Below, in pieces: positions 24,562 through 32,308 of a stretch of DNA of 64,000 nt. The translations under genes were made by a program, and so were the position numbers. Origin of the DNA: Agrobacterium tumefaciens. GTDB taxonomy: Bacteria > Pseudomonadota > Alphaproteobacteria > Rhizobiales > Rhizobiaceae. The DNA lies in the NCBI RefSeq assembly GCF_009649785.1, contig NZ_WJOK01000004.1:1-64000 (forward strand), given 5' to 3'. The notes beneath the pieces were generated by a model. It made no database searches, had not been told where the DNA came from, and saw only the letters and a program-made list of their open reading frames with translations. Position 1 is the first letter of the stretch, and each line of letters opens with the position of its first letter.

Positions 24562-25080
24562 ATGACGAAACCGCTGGACAGAATTGACCGCAAGATATTG
24601 CGCGCCCTGCTGGAGAACGGCAGGTTGAGCAATGCGGAGCTTTCGGAAAAGGTGGGGTTGTCGCCCAGTCCCTGCTGGCAGCGTGTCAAGCGGCTGGAAG
24701 ACGAAGGGGTCATTCGCGGCTATACCGCCATTCTCGATCAGGCCAAGCTTGGACTGAGCGAAACTGTTATCATCGAGGTGATGCTGGAGCGCCACGACGA
24801 CGAGGTTCTGGAACGCTTCGGAGAGGCGATGGCCGCTCTTCCGGAGGTGCTGGAAGCCTATCTGACGACAGGCGAATATGATTATCTCATCAAGGTGGCG
24901 GTGGCAGGAACTGCAGGCTACGAGCAGTTTCTGCGCCGGAAGCTCTACAAGATCGAGGGTGTACGCCACTCCCGATCCTGTTTCGCACTTAAATGTCTCA
25001 AACACACATTATCAGTCGTACCCGATCCCGAACCACCATCAATGGAAGCGACTGGCACCGGCCGCGTGCCGGCAAGATAG
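24562..25080 (+). CDS. Lrp/AsnC-family transcriptional regulator
   Basis: 172 residues from the ATG at 24562 (GGAGACCGGGG upstream). The helix-turn-helix is at about 4-60 (LDRIDRKILRALLENGRLSN, then VGLSPSPCWQRVKRLEDEGVI). The RAM ligand-binding domain follows (about 65-145, VLEAYLTTGEYDYLIKV). Length is normal with a short Pro-rich tail. It is divergent from the split PPC pair with 160 bases between them, which contain GTACC-N9-GGTAC, so it most likely controls that pair and perhaps itself. Amino-acid-type effectors are usual. Confidence 0.88.
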   Translation: MTKPLDRIDRKILRALLENGRLSNAELSEKVGLSPSPCWQRVKRLEDEGVIRGYTAILDQAKLGLSETVIIEVMLERHDDEVLERFGEAMAALPEVLEAYLTTGEYDYLIKVAVAGTAGYEQFLRRKLYKIEGVRHSRSCFALKCLKHTLSVVPDPEPPSMEATGTGRVPAR

Positions 25081-25235
25081 CGGCAGCGGATTGCGGGTAA
25101 AAAGGTAGTAGTCGCGTCTGCGCCCCCCCTCGTTCCTCAGCTGGTGACTGAACCGACTTGAAATTGTCGTTTCCGGGCAATGGCGTGCCGCAGAAGATCG
25201 CAGATGTCCAAGGTATGCGGGAGACTCTAGCGTCT

Positions 25236-26825
25236 CTATTCGATCTGAACCGGAACCCTCCCCCAGCCGCCGCCGCCGGGCGTTTCCACGACGACCGTTT
25301 CTCCAGACGAAAGCGTTACCGAGCCTTTGCCGGCTAGCGGTGTCGCAATGCCGGCCGCATCGATGACCGAGTTTTGTCCCGTCGCGCCGGCGTCACCGCC
25401 ATGCAGACCGTAAGGACCAGTGATCCGACGGTCGGATTGAAGCGAAACACGCGCCTCGTGATCCACCGCTGTAATGGCGCGTATCAGGCCTTCGCCGCCG
25501 GCATGGTGCCCCGTCCCGCCCGATCCCTGGCGCAGCTCATAACGTTCGATACGCAGCGGATAGCTGATTTCAAGCGCCTCGATCGGGGTGTTGAGCGTGT
25601 TCGACATATTTGCGTGCACGCCATGCATGCCTGCACCATAAGGACGGCCGCCCTGCCCCCCACCAATCGTCTCGATATAGGTATAGGGCCTTCCGCTTCG
25701 GGGATCACGTCCACCAATGCCGATCAGATTCATCGTCCCCTGACTGGCGGCAGCGATGCGATCGGGCGCGATAAGCGCAAAGGCGCGCAGTACCGTGTCT
25801 GCCACGCGTTGCGTGGTTTCAGTATTGCCCGCGCAGACGGCGGCCGGCGGCTGGGCATCGAGGAAACAGCCCTGCGGAATGTGAATTTCGACTGGACGCA
25901 ACACGCCGGCATTTGGCGGAAGTGTTGCGTCGGTCAGTATCTTGATGGCGTAGAACACCGCCGAATGGGTCATCGGCTTGACCGCATTGACATTGCCACG
26001 CCGCTGCGGCGCGGTTCCTGCAAAATCGAATACCAGACGGTCGGGCGCAACATCGACGGCAACCCTGATCAGGACTTTCTCCGGGCTTGATCCATCGTCA
26101 TCCAGCCAGTCTTCGGCCTCGTAGCGGCCGGGCGGCAACTCAGCGAGGCGCTTCAGCATGCGCCGCTCGGAATAGTCAAGAATGGCCGACAGGCCCTGTT
26201 TCAGCCCATCGACACCGAAACGCCCCACCATTTCCTGCAGGCGGGTCTCCCCGATCCTGAGAGCCGCCAACTGGGCATTGAGATCACCGCGCCTCTCTTC
26301 CGGCGTGCGCACATTGGCAAGCACCATGCGCATGATACCGGCCTGTTCCGCACCTCCGTCGTAAAGTAGGACTGGCGGAATGATCAGTCCCTCCTGGAAT
26401 ATCTCTGTTGAGCTGCCGGGCATCGAACCGGGCTCCATGCCTCCGACATCCGAATGGTGCGCGCGGCTTGCCACGTGCGCAACGAGTTCACCTGCGGCGA
26501 AAACGGGAGCTATCAACGTGATGTCGGGCAGATGCGCGCCGGCAACAAAAGGGTCGTTGACGATGACGACATCGCCTTCCTTGAGCGGTGGCAACTGTGC
26601 AAGTGTCGGCGCAACGGCCCTCAGCATGGAACCAAGATGCACCGGTACGTGCTCGGCCTGCGCGACCAGCTCCGCATTCGCGTTGAAGATTGCGCAGGAT
26701 GCGTCCATGCGTTCTTTAATGTTGGGCGAAAAGGCAGTGCATTTCAGCACGACGCCCATTTCCTGCGCGGTTGCTTCCAGGGCATTTCGCAGAACTTCGA
26801 GACGGATCGGATCAAACATGGTCAT
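25236..26825 (-). CDS. hyuB: Hydantoinase/oxoprolinase B-type subunit (first copy)
   Basis: 529 residues, HyuB family. Typical blocks are AEHVPVHLGSM (about 57-67), DVVIVNDPFVAGAHLPDITL (about 85-104), HHSDVGGMEPGSMPG and near the end GSGGTGHHAGGEGL. HyuB pairs with HyuA in ATP-dependent opening of N-methylhydantoin, 5-oxoproline and similar rings, or in ketone carboxylation in acetone/acetophenone carboxylases. The start overlaps the hyuA stop (ATGA). No third small subunit of the carboxylase type is present, which favours a ring-opening hydrolase. Confidence 0.88.
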   Translation of the reverse strand: MTMFDPIRLEVLRNALEATAQEMGVVLKCTAFSPNIKERMDASCAIFNANAELVAQAEHVPVHLGSMLRAVAPTLAQLPPLKEGDVVIVNDPFVAGAHLPDITLIAPVFAAGELVAHVASRAHHSDVGGMEPGSMPGSSTEIFQEGLIIPPVLLYDGGAEQAGIMRMVLANVRTPEERRGDLNAQLAALRIGETRLQEMVGRFGVDGLKQGLSAILDYSERRMLKRLAELPPGRYEAEDWLDDDGSSPEKVLIRVAVDVAPDRLVFDFAGTAPQRRGNVNAVKPMTHSAVFYAIKILTDATLPPNAGVLRPVEIHIPQGCFLDAQPPAAVCAGNTETTQRVADTVLRAFALIAPDRIAAASQGTMNLIGIGGRDPRSGRPYTYIETIGGGQGGRPYGAGMHGVHANMSNTLNTPIEALEISYPLRIERYELRQGSGGTGHHAGGEGLIRAITAVDHEARVSLQSDRRITGPYGLHGGDAGATGQNSVIDAAGIATPLAGKGSVTLSSGETVVVETPGGGGWGRVPVQIE

Positions 26826-28915
26826 TCTGCTACCTCAACGATCAGACTGCCTGATTTGTGAACCGTGAGACTGTCGGCAGGATAAAGAACGGTGGTCGAA
26901 GAAACTTCCTCGATAATGGCGGGGCCGAATACCATGTTGCCAGCCTTGAGCTTTTCGCGGGCGTAGACCGCCGCCTTATAGAAGGCGCCACGCGCGCCGG
27001 TATCGCCAGGGTCGTAATAGACCGGGCGTTCGCCGGTCAGGGCATCGTTGTCGGGCGCAGGGCCTCCGTCGTCGAGTTCGGGAAGCACCGGCGTTTTGAT
27101 GCGGCCGATACCTGTGACGCCGAAGCCGGCGATCTCGATTGCGGCGTTTTCGTCAGCATGACCGAAGCGGGCCCGGTGCGCGGCGTGAAACCGGCGAGGA
27201 AGGTCCTCCCACCAACAGGGTTCGCCGGGATTCACCGTCACTGACAGTTCAAACGACTGGCCCTGATAGCGCATGTCGATGCGTATTTCCACGTCGCGCC
27301 GGTCCGGCGCGACGCCATCATGATCGAGATGGCCGTCGGCGCGGTCAGTCAGGCGCTTGATGCGCAAAGCCGCTTCAGCTTCGCCATTGGCGGCATAGGG
27401 GACGACGTGTGTTTCGACGAAATCGTGGCGCAGGTCTGAAATCAGCTGTCCCAGCGCACAGAGAATGCCAGGGGTCGGCGGCACCATTACACGCGGCATC
27501 TTGAGTTCGCGGGCTACGGGGCTGCCATGCATCGGTCCCGCACCGCCGAATGGCACAAGCGCGAAATCACGTGGATCATAACCACGTTCCACGGAAACAA
27601 CGCGGATGCCCCGAACAATGTTGGCATGGGCTACGCGCAATATTCCTGCCGCCGCCTCATAGACATCAAGACCAAGTGGTTGGGCAATGACATCGTTGAT
27701 GGCTTTATGGGCCCCATCCAGATCAAGTGTCATCGAACCGCCCAGACGCGATTGCGGCGAGAACCGCCCCAGCACAAGATTGGCATCGGTAACTGTCGGC
27801 AACGTTCCACCGCGACGATAGCAAACGGGGCCCGGCACCGCCTCGGCGCTCATCGGCCCCGCACGCAACGCCCCACCGTCATCAATCCAGGCAATGGAAC
27901 CACCGCCCGCACCGATAGCATTGATATCGATAACCGGCAGGCGGATCGGCACGGTTTCAAGACTGGCCGAACGGGTGATTTCCGGCCGTCCAGCCCGGAT
28001 GAGACTGATATCCGTGGACGTTCCACCAATATCCATGGTGATGATATCGGGAATACCTGCCAGCATAGCCACATGCGCGCTGGCGACCACACCACCGGCG
28101 GGGCCGGATAGAACGGTATGGACGGGCTTGAGGCGCGCTCCTTCGAGGCTCATCAGTCCACCGGCAGCATCCATCACCATAACCGGACGGTCGCGGCCAA
28201 GGCCCAGCCCTTCCTTCTCATCCTGCAACATACCGGAGAGCGAAGACAGATAACGGTCCATGACCGGACGAAGATAGGCATTGAGCACCGCCGTCGAGCC
28301 GCGCTCGTATTCGCGGAATTCAGCATTCACCTCGACCGAAGCGGAAATTGCCACATCTGGAAGGACTTCAGCCAGAATATCGCGCGCCCGCAACTCATGG
28401 GAGGGATTGGCGTAAGAGTGGAGAAAAAGGATGGCGACGGCCTCGACGCCAGCCGCCTTCATCGCTTCACCAGCCGCGCGCACACCGGCCTCGTCGAGCG
28501 GCTGCAACTCTTTACCTGTCGGCAGAATACGGCCCCGCGCCGTAAAACAAAGTTCGCGCGGCACCAACGGTTCAGGCTTCACCCTGGTCAGATCGAACAG
28601 CGTCGGACGGTTCTGGCGGCCGATTTCAAGGAGATCGCGAAAGCCGTGATTGGTGAGAAATGCCGTCTTTGCGCCATTGCGCTGGATCACGGCATTGGTT
28701 GCAGTTGTCATGCCATGGCCGACATACGCAACATCCGCACCGCTCGCGCCCTGCAGGCCCAGGGCGTTTCGCAGGCCTTCAAGCGTGCCGAGCGCACGGT
28801 TGACCGGCGTGGTCGATACCTTCGAGACGGTGATGGTTCTCGTCGTCTCGTCATAGGCAATGCTGTCGGTGAAAGTTCCGCCGACGTCGGATGCGACACG
28901 TATATGCGGGGTCAT
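26822..28915 (-). CDS. hyuA: Hydantoinase/oxoprolinase A-type subunit (first copy)
   Basis: 697 residues from the ATG at 28915; upstream in-frame codons would cross the operator. The N-terminal ASDVGGTFTDSIAYD is the phosphate-binding loop of the acetate-kinase/Hsp70-like fold. GHGMTTATNAVIQRNGA, MDIGGTSTDISLI and FGGAGPMHG follow in the family order. It phosphorylates the amide or ketone substrate with ATP. It is the first gene of a two-gene operon with hyuB. The palindrome at 28928-28951, just upstream, shows control by the divergent TetR protein. Confidence 0.88.
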   Translation of the reverse strand: MTPHIRVASDVGGTFTDSIAYDETTRTITVSKVSTTPVNRALGTLEGLRNALGLQGASGADVAYVGHGMTTATNAVIQRNGAKTAFLTNHGFRDLLEIGRQNRPTLFDLTRVKPEPLVPRELCFTARGRILPTGKELQPLDEAGVRAAGEAMKAAGVEAVAILFLHSYANPSHELRARDILAEVLPDVAISASVEVNAEFREYERGSTAVLNAYLRPVMDRYLSSLSGMLQDEKEGLGLGRDRPVMVMDAAGGLMSLEGARLKPVHTVLSGPAGGVVASAHVAMLAGIPDIITMDIGGTSTDISLIRAGRPEITRSASLETVPIRLPVIDINAIGAGGGSIAWIDDGGALRAGPMSAEAVPGPVCYRRGGTLPTVTDANLVLGRFSPQSRLGGSMTLDLDGAHKAINDVIAQPLGLDVYEAAAGILRVAHANIVRGIRVVSVERGYDPRDFALVPFGGAGPMHGSPVARELKMPRVMVPPTPGILCALGQLISDLRHDFVETHVVPYAANGEAEAALRIKRLTDRADGHLDHDGVAPDRRDVEIRIDMRYQGQSFELSVTVNPGEPCWWEDLPRRFHAAHRARFGHADENAAIEIAGFGVTGIGRIKTPVLPELDDGGPAPDNDALTGERPVYYDPGDTGARGAFYKAAVYAREKLKAGNMVFGPAIIEEVSSTTVLYPADSLTVHKSGSLIVEVAE

Positions 28916-28927
28916 AACTGCCTCTTG

Positions 28928-28951
28928 TGTAACAGTAACGTTGTCGTTACA
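28928..28951. promoter_or_regulatory. TetR operator TGTAAC-N3-AACGTT-N3-GTTACA
   Basis: A 24-base palindrome with perfect outer arms (TGTAAC, GTTACA) and perfect AACGTT centre, 12 bases before hyuA and 123 before the divergent tetR start. Position and symmetry are ideal for repression of hyuAB by the TetR protein at 29075. Confidence 0.75.
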
Positions 28952-29074
28952 AAAACAGAAGCAACGGGAGCTGTAAAGAGGTGTTGGCGACAACGCTGCA
29001 AAATTCGTTCCCTGCCGAAGAGAGGACAAGACGAGACAAAGATGATATTCACCGGCCACGGAAGGACGACATGA

Positions 29075-29749
29075 ATGAACGACAGGCCGCAGGCAACAAA
29101 GGTGAATGAAAAGCCGCCAGGATCACACGCGGCGCGCACCTCGCGCACCCGCAAGGCCATTCTTGTGGCTGCGGCAGGCGAATTCGTTGCGCACGGTCTG
29201 GAAGGTGCAAATATCGAGGCTATCGCCCATTCGGCTGGCGTTAACAAGGCACTTGTCTATCGGCATTTTTCCCGCAAGGAAGTGTTGTTCCGGCATGTGC
29301 TGGAAGACGCTTACCGGGCAATGCGCGATGCAGAGGAATCGCTGGCTATGCCTTCGGATCCGGTTGCTGCGCTCGACCGGCTTGTGGAGTTCACCTTTGA
29401 CTACTACCGGAACAATCAGGGCTTCCTGACGCTTGTCGGCATCGAGAACCTGCACGGTGGCGAGAACATCCGCGAATCGGAGCCCGAAACGGTATATGCG
29501 GGAAATATTTCCCGGATGGTGGCGGGCATTCTGGAGCGTGGCGTCACAGCTGGCGTTTTTCGCCCTCAGTTGGACCCTGTCGAGTTATGGCTGTCAATCT
29601 CGAATCTGTGCTGGGCCACGGTCTCCACGGCACACACCATCCGCTTTACCTTCGGGCGGGACGTTCTTGCTGAACCGGCGCGCACCGCGCGCCTTGCCCA
29701 TATCCAGGAAATGATCCGGCGTTACGCGTTGAGGCCGGACCACTTGTAG
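29075..29749 (+). CDS. TetR-family transcriptional repressor
   Basis: 224 residues. The N-terminal DNA-binding domain has SRTRKAILVAAAGEFVAHGL and the HTH IAHSAGVNKALVYRHFSRKE (about residues 51-70). The C-terminal all-helical effector domain has TFDYYRNNQGFL and an RMVAGILERGVTAGVF helix, as in the AcrR/TetR_C groups. Divergent from hyuAB with a clear operator between them. The first 20 residues are basic and probably disordered. The 3' end overlaps the convergent IclR gene by 28 bases. Confidence 0.9.
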   Translation: MNDRPQATKVNEKPPGSHAARTSRTRKAILVAAAGEFVAHGLEGANIEAIAHSAGVNKALVYRHFSRKEVLFRHVLEDAYRAMRDAEESLAMPSDPVAALDRLVEFTFDYYRNNQGFLTLVGIENLHGGENIRESEPETVYAGNISRMVAGILERGVTAGVFRPQLDPVELWLSISNLCWATVSTAHTIRFTFGRDVLAEPARTARLAHIQEMIRRYALRPDHL

Positions 29750-30486
29750 GGCAGTGCTTCAGACATCAGCGCGACGCAGCGCTGTGCCTCGTCATCCGAA
29801 ACGCTGTTGGCCAGCGCAAGCAGAGAAACCCCGGTTTCGCCATAACGATTGTCACCGGGCGCGGGCGCAAACGAAAGCGTCCAGACCTCGTACCCCGCCG
29901 CCTTGCGCGTGCCGATCACATAGCCTTTTTCGAGGAACATCTCGATCTCGGCGCGGATGGTATCCGTTTCGATCTGCCATTGTTCGTAATGCGGGGCGTT
30001 GATTTCGAGGATGCGTTCGCGGGATTCCCTGTCCAGCCGTGCCATCATGCAAACCCCTGCATGGCCGATACCAAGCGGCAGACGCCCGCCCACGCCCGAA
30101 AGCAAGGGTTGGACCGGCGCCGCGCTCAGCTGGAAATCGAGGCAAACGGATTCGAAACCCGACCGCGCCATGAGAAAACTTGATATGTTTGTGCCGGCGG
30201 TGATGGAAATAAGCGCCGGACGGAAAAGATCGACCAGATCACCAATACCTGGCACGCGCTGCGCCAGCGCATAAATCGCGCTACCCAGCCTGTAGTTGCC
30301 GCGCCGACCGCTCTGCTCAACAAAACCGTAATGAGACAGTCCCGTCAGAGCCCGATGCACCGCCGATTTAGCATCACCGATCCCATCTGCGATTTCAGCA
30401 AGGCTCATGCCGCCGACACCCGCATTGCCTAGCGCCAGAAGAATTTCCGCACCGCGTTCGACATTGCTGGACGATTGCTTTGCCAT
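29722..30486 (-). CDS. IclR-family transcriptional regulator
   Basis: 254 residues. HTH region NVERGAEILLALGNA and ADGIGDAKSAVHRALTGLSHYGFVEQ (about 6-60), then the effector domain with PLGIGHAGVCMMARLD. It sits between the two hyuAB operons and points left. The second hyuB ends 170 bases upstream of its start with a terminator, so it has its own promoter. It is the likely regulator of the second hyuAB and of the divergent ABC importer, though no operator directly links them. Confidence 0.88.
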   Translation of the reverse strand: MAKQSSSNVERGAEILLALGNAGVGGMSLAEIADGIGDAKSAVHRALTGLSHYGFVEQSGRRGNYRLGSAIYALAQRVPGIGDLVDLFRPALISITAGTNISSFLMARSGFESVCLDFQLSAAPVQPLLSGVGGRLPLGIGHAGVCMMARLDRESRERILEINAPHYEQWQIETDTIRAEIEMFLEKGYVIGTRKAAGYEVWTLSFAPAPGDNRYGETGVSLLALANSVSDDEAQRCVALMSEALPYKWSGLNA

Positions 30487-30607
30487 GCTGTCCCCTGGGT
30501 TTCGGTGAATATATCATTCATTAAAATCCGATAATTGGAACTGGATTAGGCAATATGGCATGGGTAGTCAAGCGGGTTAAAAAATTGGAACCTCAAGCCA
30601 CTCGCCC

Positions 30608-30644
30608 AAAAAAGACCCGGCTCCCTATGGAGGGAAACCGGGCC
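30608..30644 (-). terminator. Intrinsic terminator of the second hyuAB operon
   Basis: On the minus strand, GGCCCGG and CCGGGTC arms enclose an inner CCCTCCATAGGG stem-loop, and TTTTTT (30608-30613 complement) follows. It starts 12 bases after the hyuB stop at 30656. Confidence 0.85.
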
Positions 30645-30655
30645 AGCTTGGGAAA

Positions 30656-32308
30656 TCAGAGCCCGTAAACGGATTTGGCCGCTTCGGAGGAAATGCGTCC
30701 GTCACGGACGTCGGCTGCAATGGATGCCGGGTCGCGCATGGAGGGCTCGCCATATCCGCCGGCACCGGGCGTTACGATCTCGAGAATGTCACCCTTGAAG
30801 ATGTCGCCGGCACCATTCACCAGCCGCTCGGGCGCACCGAGAATGGTAAAGGAGCCAAGACCACCTGCAAGGCCACCATCCAGACCCCAGGGGCGCGAGA
30901 CGAAGCGGGAGCCACCGATGGAGACCCGGCAATCTGCTTCCGCGCGATATACGCGGCGAAGACCCATGCCACCCCTGAACTGTCCGCCACCACCGGAACC
31001 GTCGACCAATTCATAGGCAACCAGCGTTAGCGGATATTCGGTTTCAAGCGATTCCAGTGGAAGGTTGGACGTATTTGTCATGTGGACATGCACGCCGTCC
31101 AGACCATCCTTGTTATGCCGCGCCCCGAAGCCGCCACCGATAGTTTCGAGATAAACCCAGAGGCTGCCGTCCGCGCGTGTACCAGAGAAGCTCGCAACCG
31201 CGACAGATCCGTTGCAGGCGGCGGTCACGCGGTACGGAACCACCTTCGCGAGTGCGCCATGGATGAGATCGACCACACGCTGGCATGCGGCAATGCGGCC
31301 ATCGACTGCGGCCGGGTGAGCGCAATTGAGCAATGTACCCTTTTTCGCCGTCACATGGATCGGCCGGGCCAGACCGGCATTTGGCAGGACGGTTGGATCA
31401 ACAACGGTCTTCACCGCATAATAGACTGTGGAAAGGAGCGCGGTATAGACCACGTTCAGACCGGCGCGAACCTGCGGCGGGCTGACGAAATCAAGATGCA
31501 TCTCGTCACCCTTGACTGTAATTGTCACCGAAAATTCGAGCTCGTCCCGCAGCGATTCCGCATCGAACATATCCGAAAAGCTGTAGGTGCCATCCGGAAT
31601 GGAAGCGATGCCGGCGCGCATCTTGCGTTCGGCATAGTCCATCAGTTCGCGACCAGCAGCGAGAACCGTTCCGGTGGAATACTTGTCGCAGAGTTCCTTG
31701 AGGCGCGTCACGCCAAGGCGGTTCGCTGCCATCTGGGCGCGCAGGTCCGACATTCGCTCATGCGGCACCTGGCAGTTCAGGAGAAACAGCTTCTGGATGT
31801 CTTCCTGAAGAATGCCCTTTCGATAGAGGCGAACCGGGGGAATGCGCAGGCCTTCCTGATAGATGTGGGCATGGCCGCGATCTGCGAAGTCGGAATGGTG
31901 CGCTGTATTGATCGCCCAGGCGATCAACTTGCCGTCCTGGAAAATCGGCTCCGCCAGAACGATATCCGGCAGATGGGTGCCGCCACCCTCATAGGCGTCG
32001 TTGCCGATAAACACGTCGCCGGGAGCAAGACTATCCGCGCCCACATGCTCCAGAATATAGGGAATAAAGCCGATAAACGAGCCGAGATGCATCGGGATAT
32101 GTTCTGCCTGGCAAAGCATTGCCCCCCTGGCGTCGAACAGTGCCGTAGAGCAATCGCGGCGTTCCTTGATATTGGTGGAATAGCTGGCACGAACGAGCGC
32201 CTCTCCCATTTCCTCGACGGTGGAGGCAAATGCGCTGCCGATGACCTCGACAGTTATCGGATTGAGTGCTGCAGCAGAGTTCTGTGCGATGGCTGCATTC
32301 GTCATCAT
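30656..32308 (-). CDS. hyuB: Hydantoinase/oxoprolinase B-type subunit (second copy)
   Basis: 550 residues, a paralogue of the protein at 25236-26825. The same blocks are present: AEHIPMHLGSFIGF, DVFIGNDAYEGGGTHLPDI, TAHHSDFADRGH and near the end GSGGGGQFRGGMGL. It differs in the segment after HHSD (FADRGHAHIYQEGL), where the other copy has GGMEPGSMPGSS. That is a likely substrate-specificity difference. ATGA overlap with hyuA. A strong terminator follows the stop. Confidence 0.88.
   Translation of the reverse strand: MMTNAAIAQNSAAALNPITVEVIGSAFASTVEEMGEALVRASYSTNIKERRDCSTALFDARGAMLCQAEHIPMHLGSFIGFIPYILEHVGADSLAPGDVFIGNDAYEGGGTHLPDIVLAEPIFQDGKLIAWAINTAHHSDFADRGHAHIYQEGLRIPPVRLYRKGILQEDIQKLFLLNCQVPHERMSDLRAQMAANRLGVTRLKELCDKYSTGTVLAAGRELMDYAERKMRAGIASIPDGTYSFSDMFDAESLRDELEFSVTITVKGDEMHLDFVSPPQVRAGLNVVYTALLSTVYYAVKTVVDPTVLPNAGLARPIHVTAKKGTLLNCAHPAAVDGRIAACQRVVDLIHGALAKVVPYRVTAACNGSVAVASFSGTRADGSLWVYLETIGGGFGARHNKDGLDGVHVHMTNTSNLPLESLETEYPLTLVAYELVDGSGGGGQFRGGMGLRRVYRAEADCRVSIGGSRFVSRPWGLDGGLAGGLGSFTILGAPERLVNGAGDIFKGDILEIVTPGAGGYGEPSMRDPASIAADVRDGRISSEAAKSVYGL

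Noticed and set aside
24402..24713. N-terminal extension of the His-containing PPC protein
   Set aside because: It would run antisense through the start of the Lrp-type gene. The GTG at 24401 has a strong Shine-Dalgarno, and homology begins only there.
25236..28915. First hyuAB as a ketone carboxylase working with the nearby CoA ligase and thiolase
   Set aside because: Attractive because of gene neighbours, but the small subunit seen in acetone and acetophenone carboxylases is missing and an independent regulator and strand separate the two sets.
28118..29074. 318-codon open frame ending right before the TetR gene
   Set aside because: It overlaps hyuA antisense and crosses the operator region; no motif or Shine-Dalgarno supports it.
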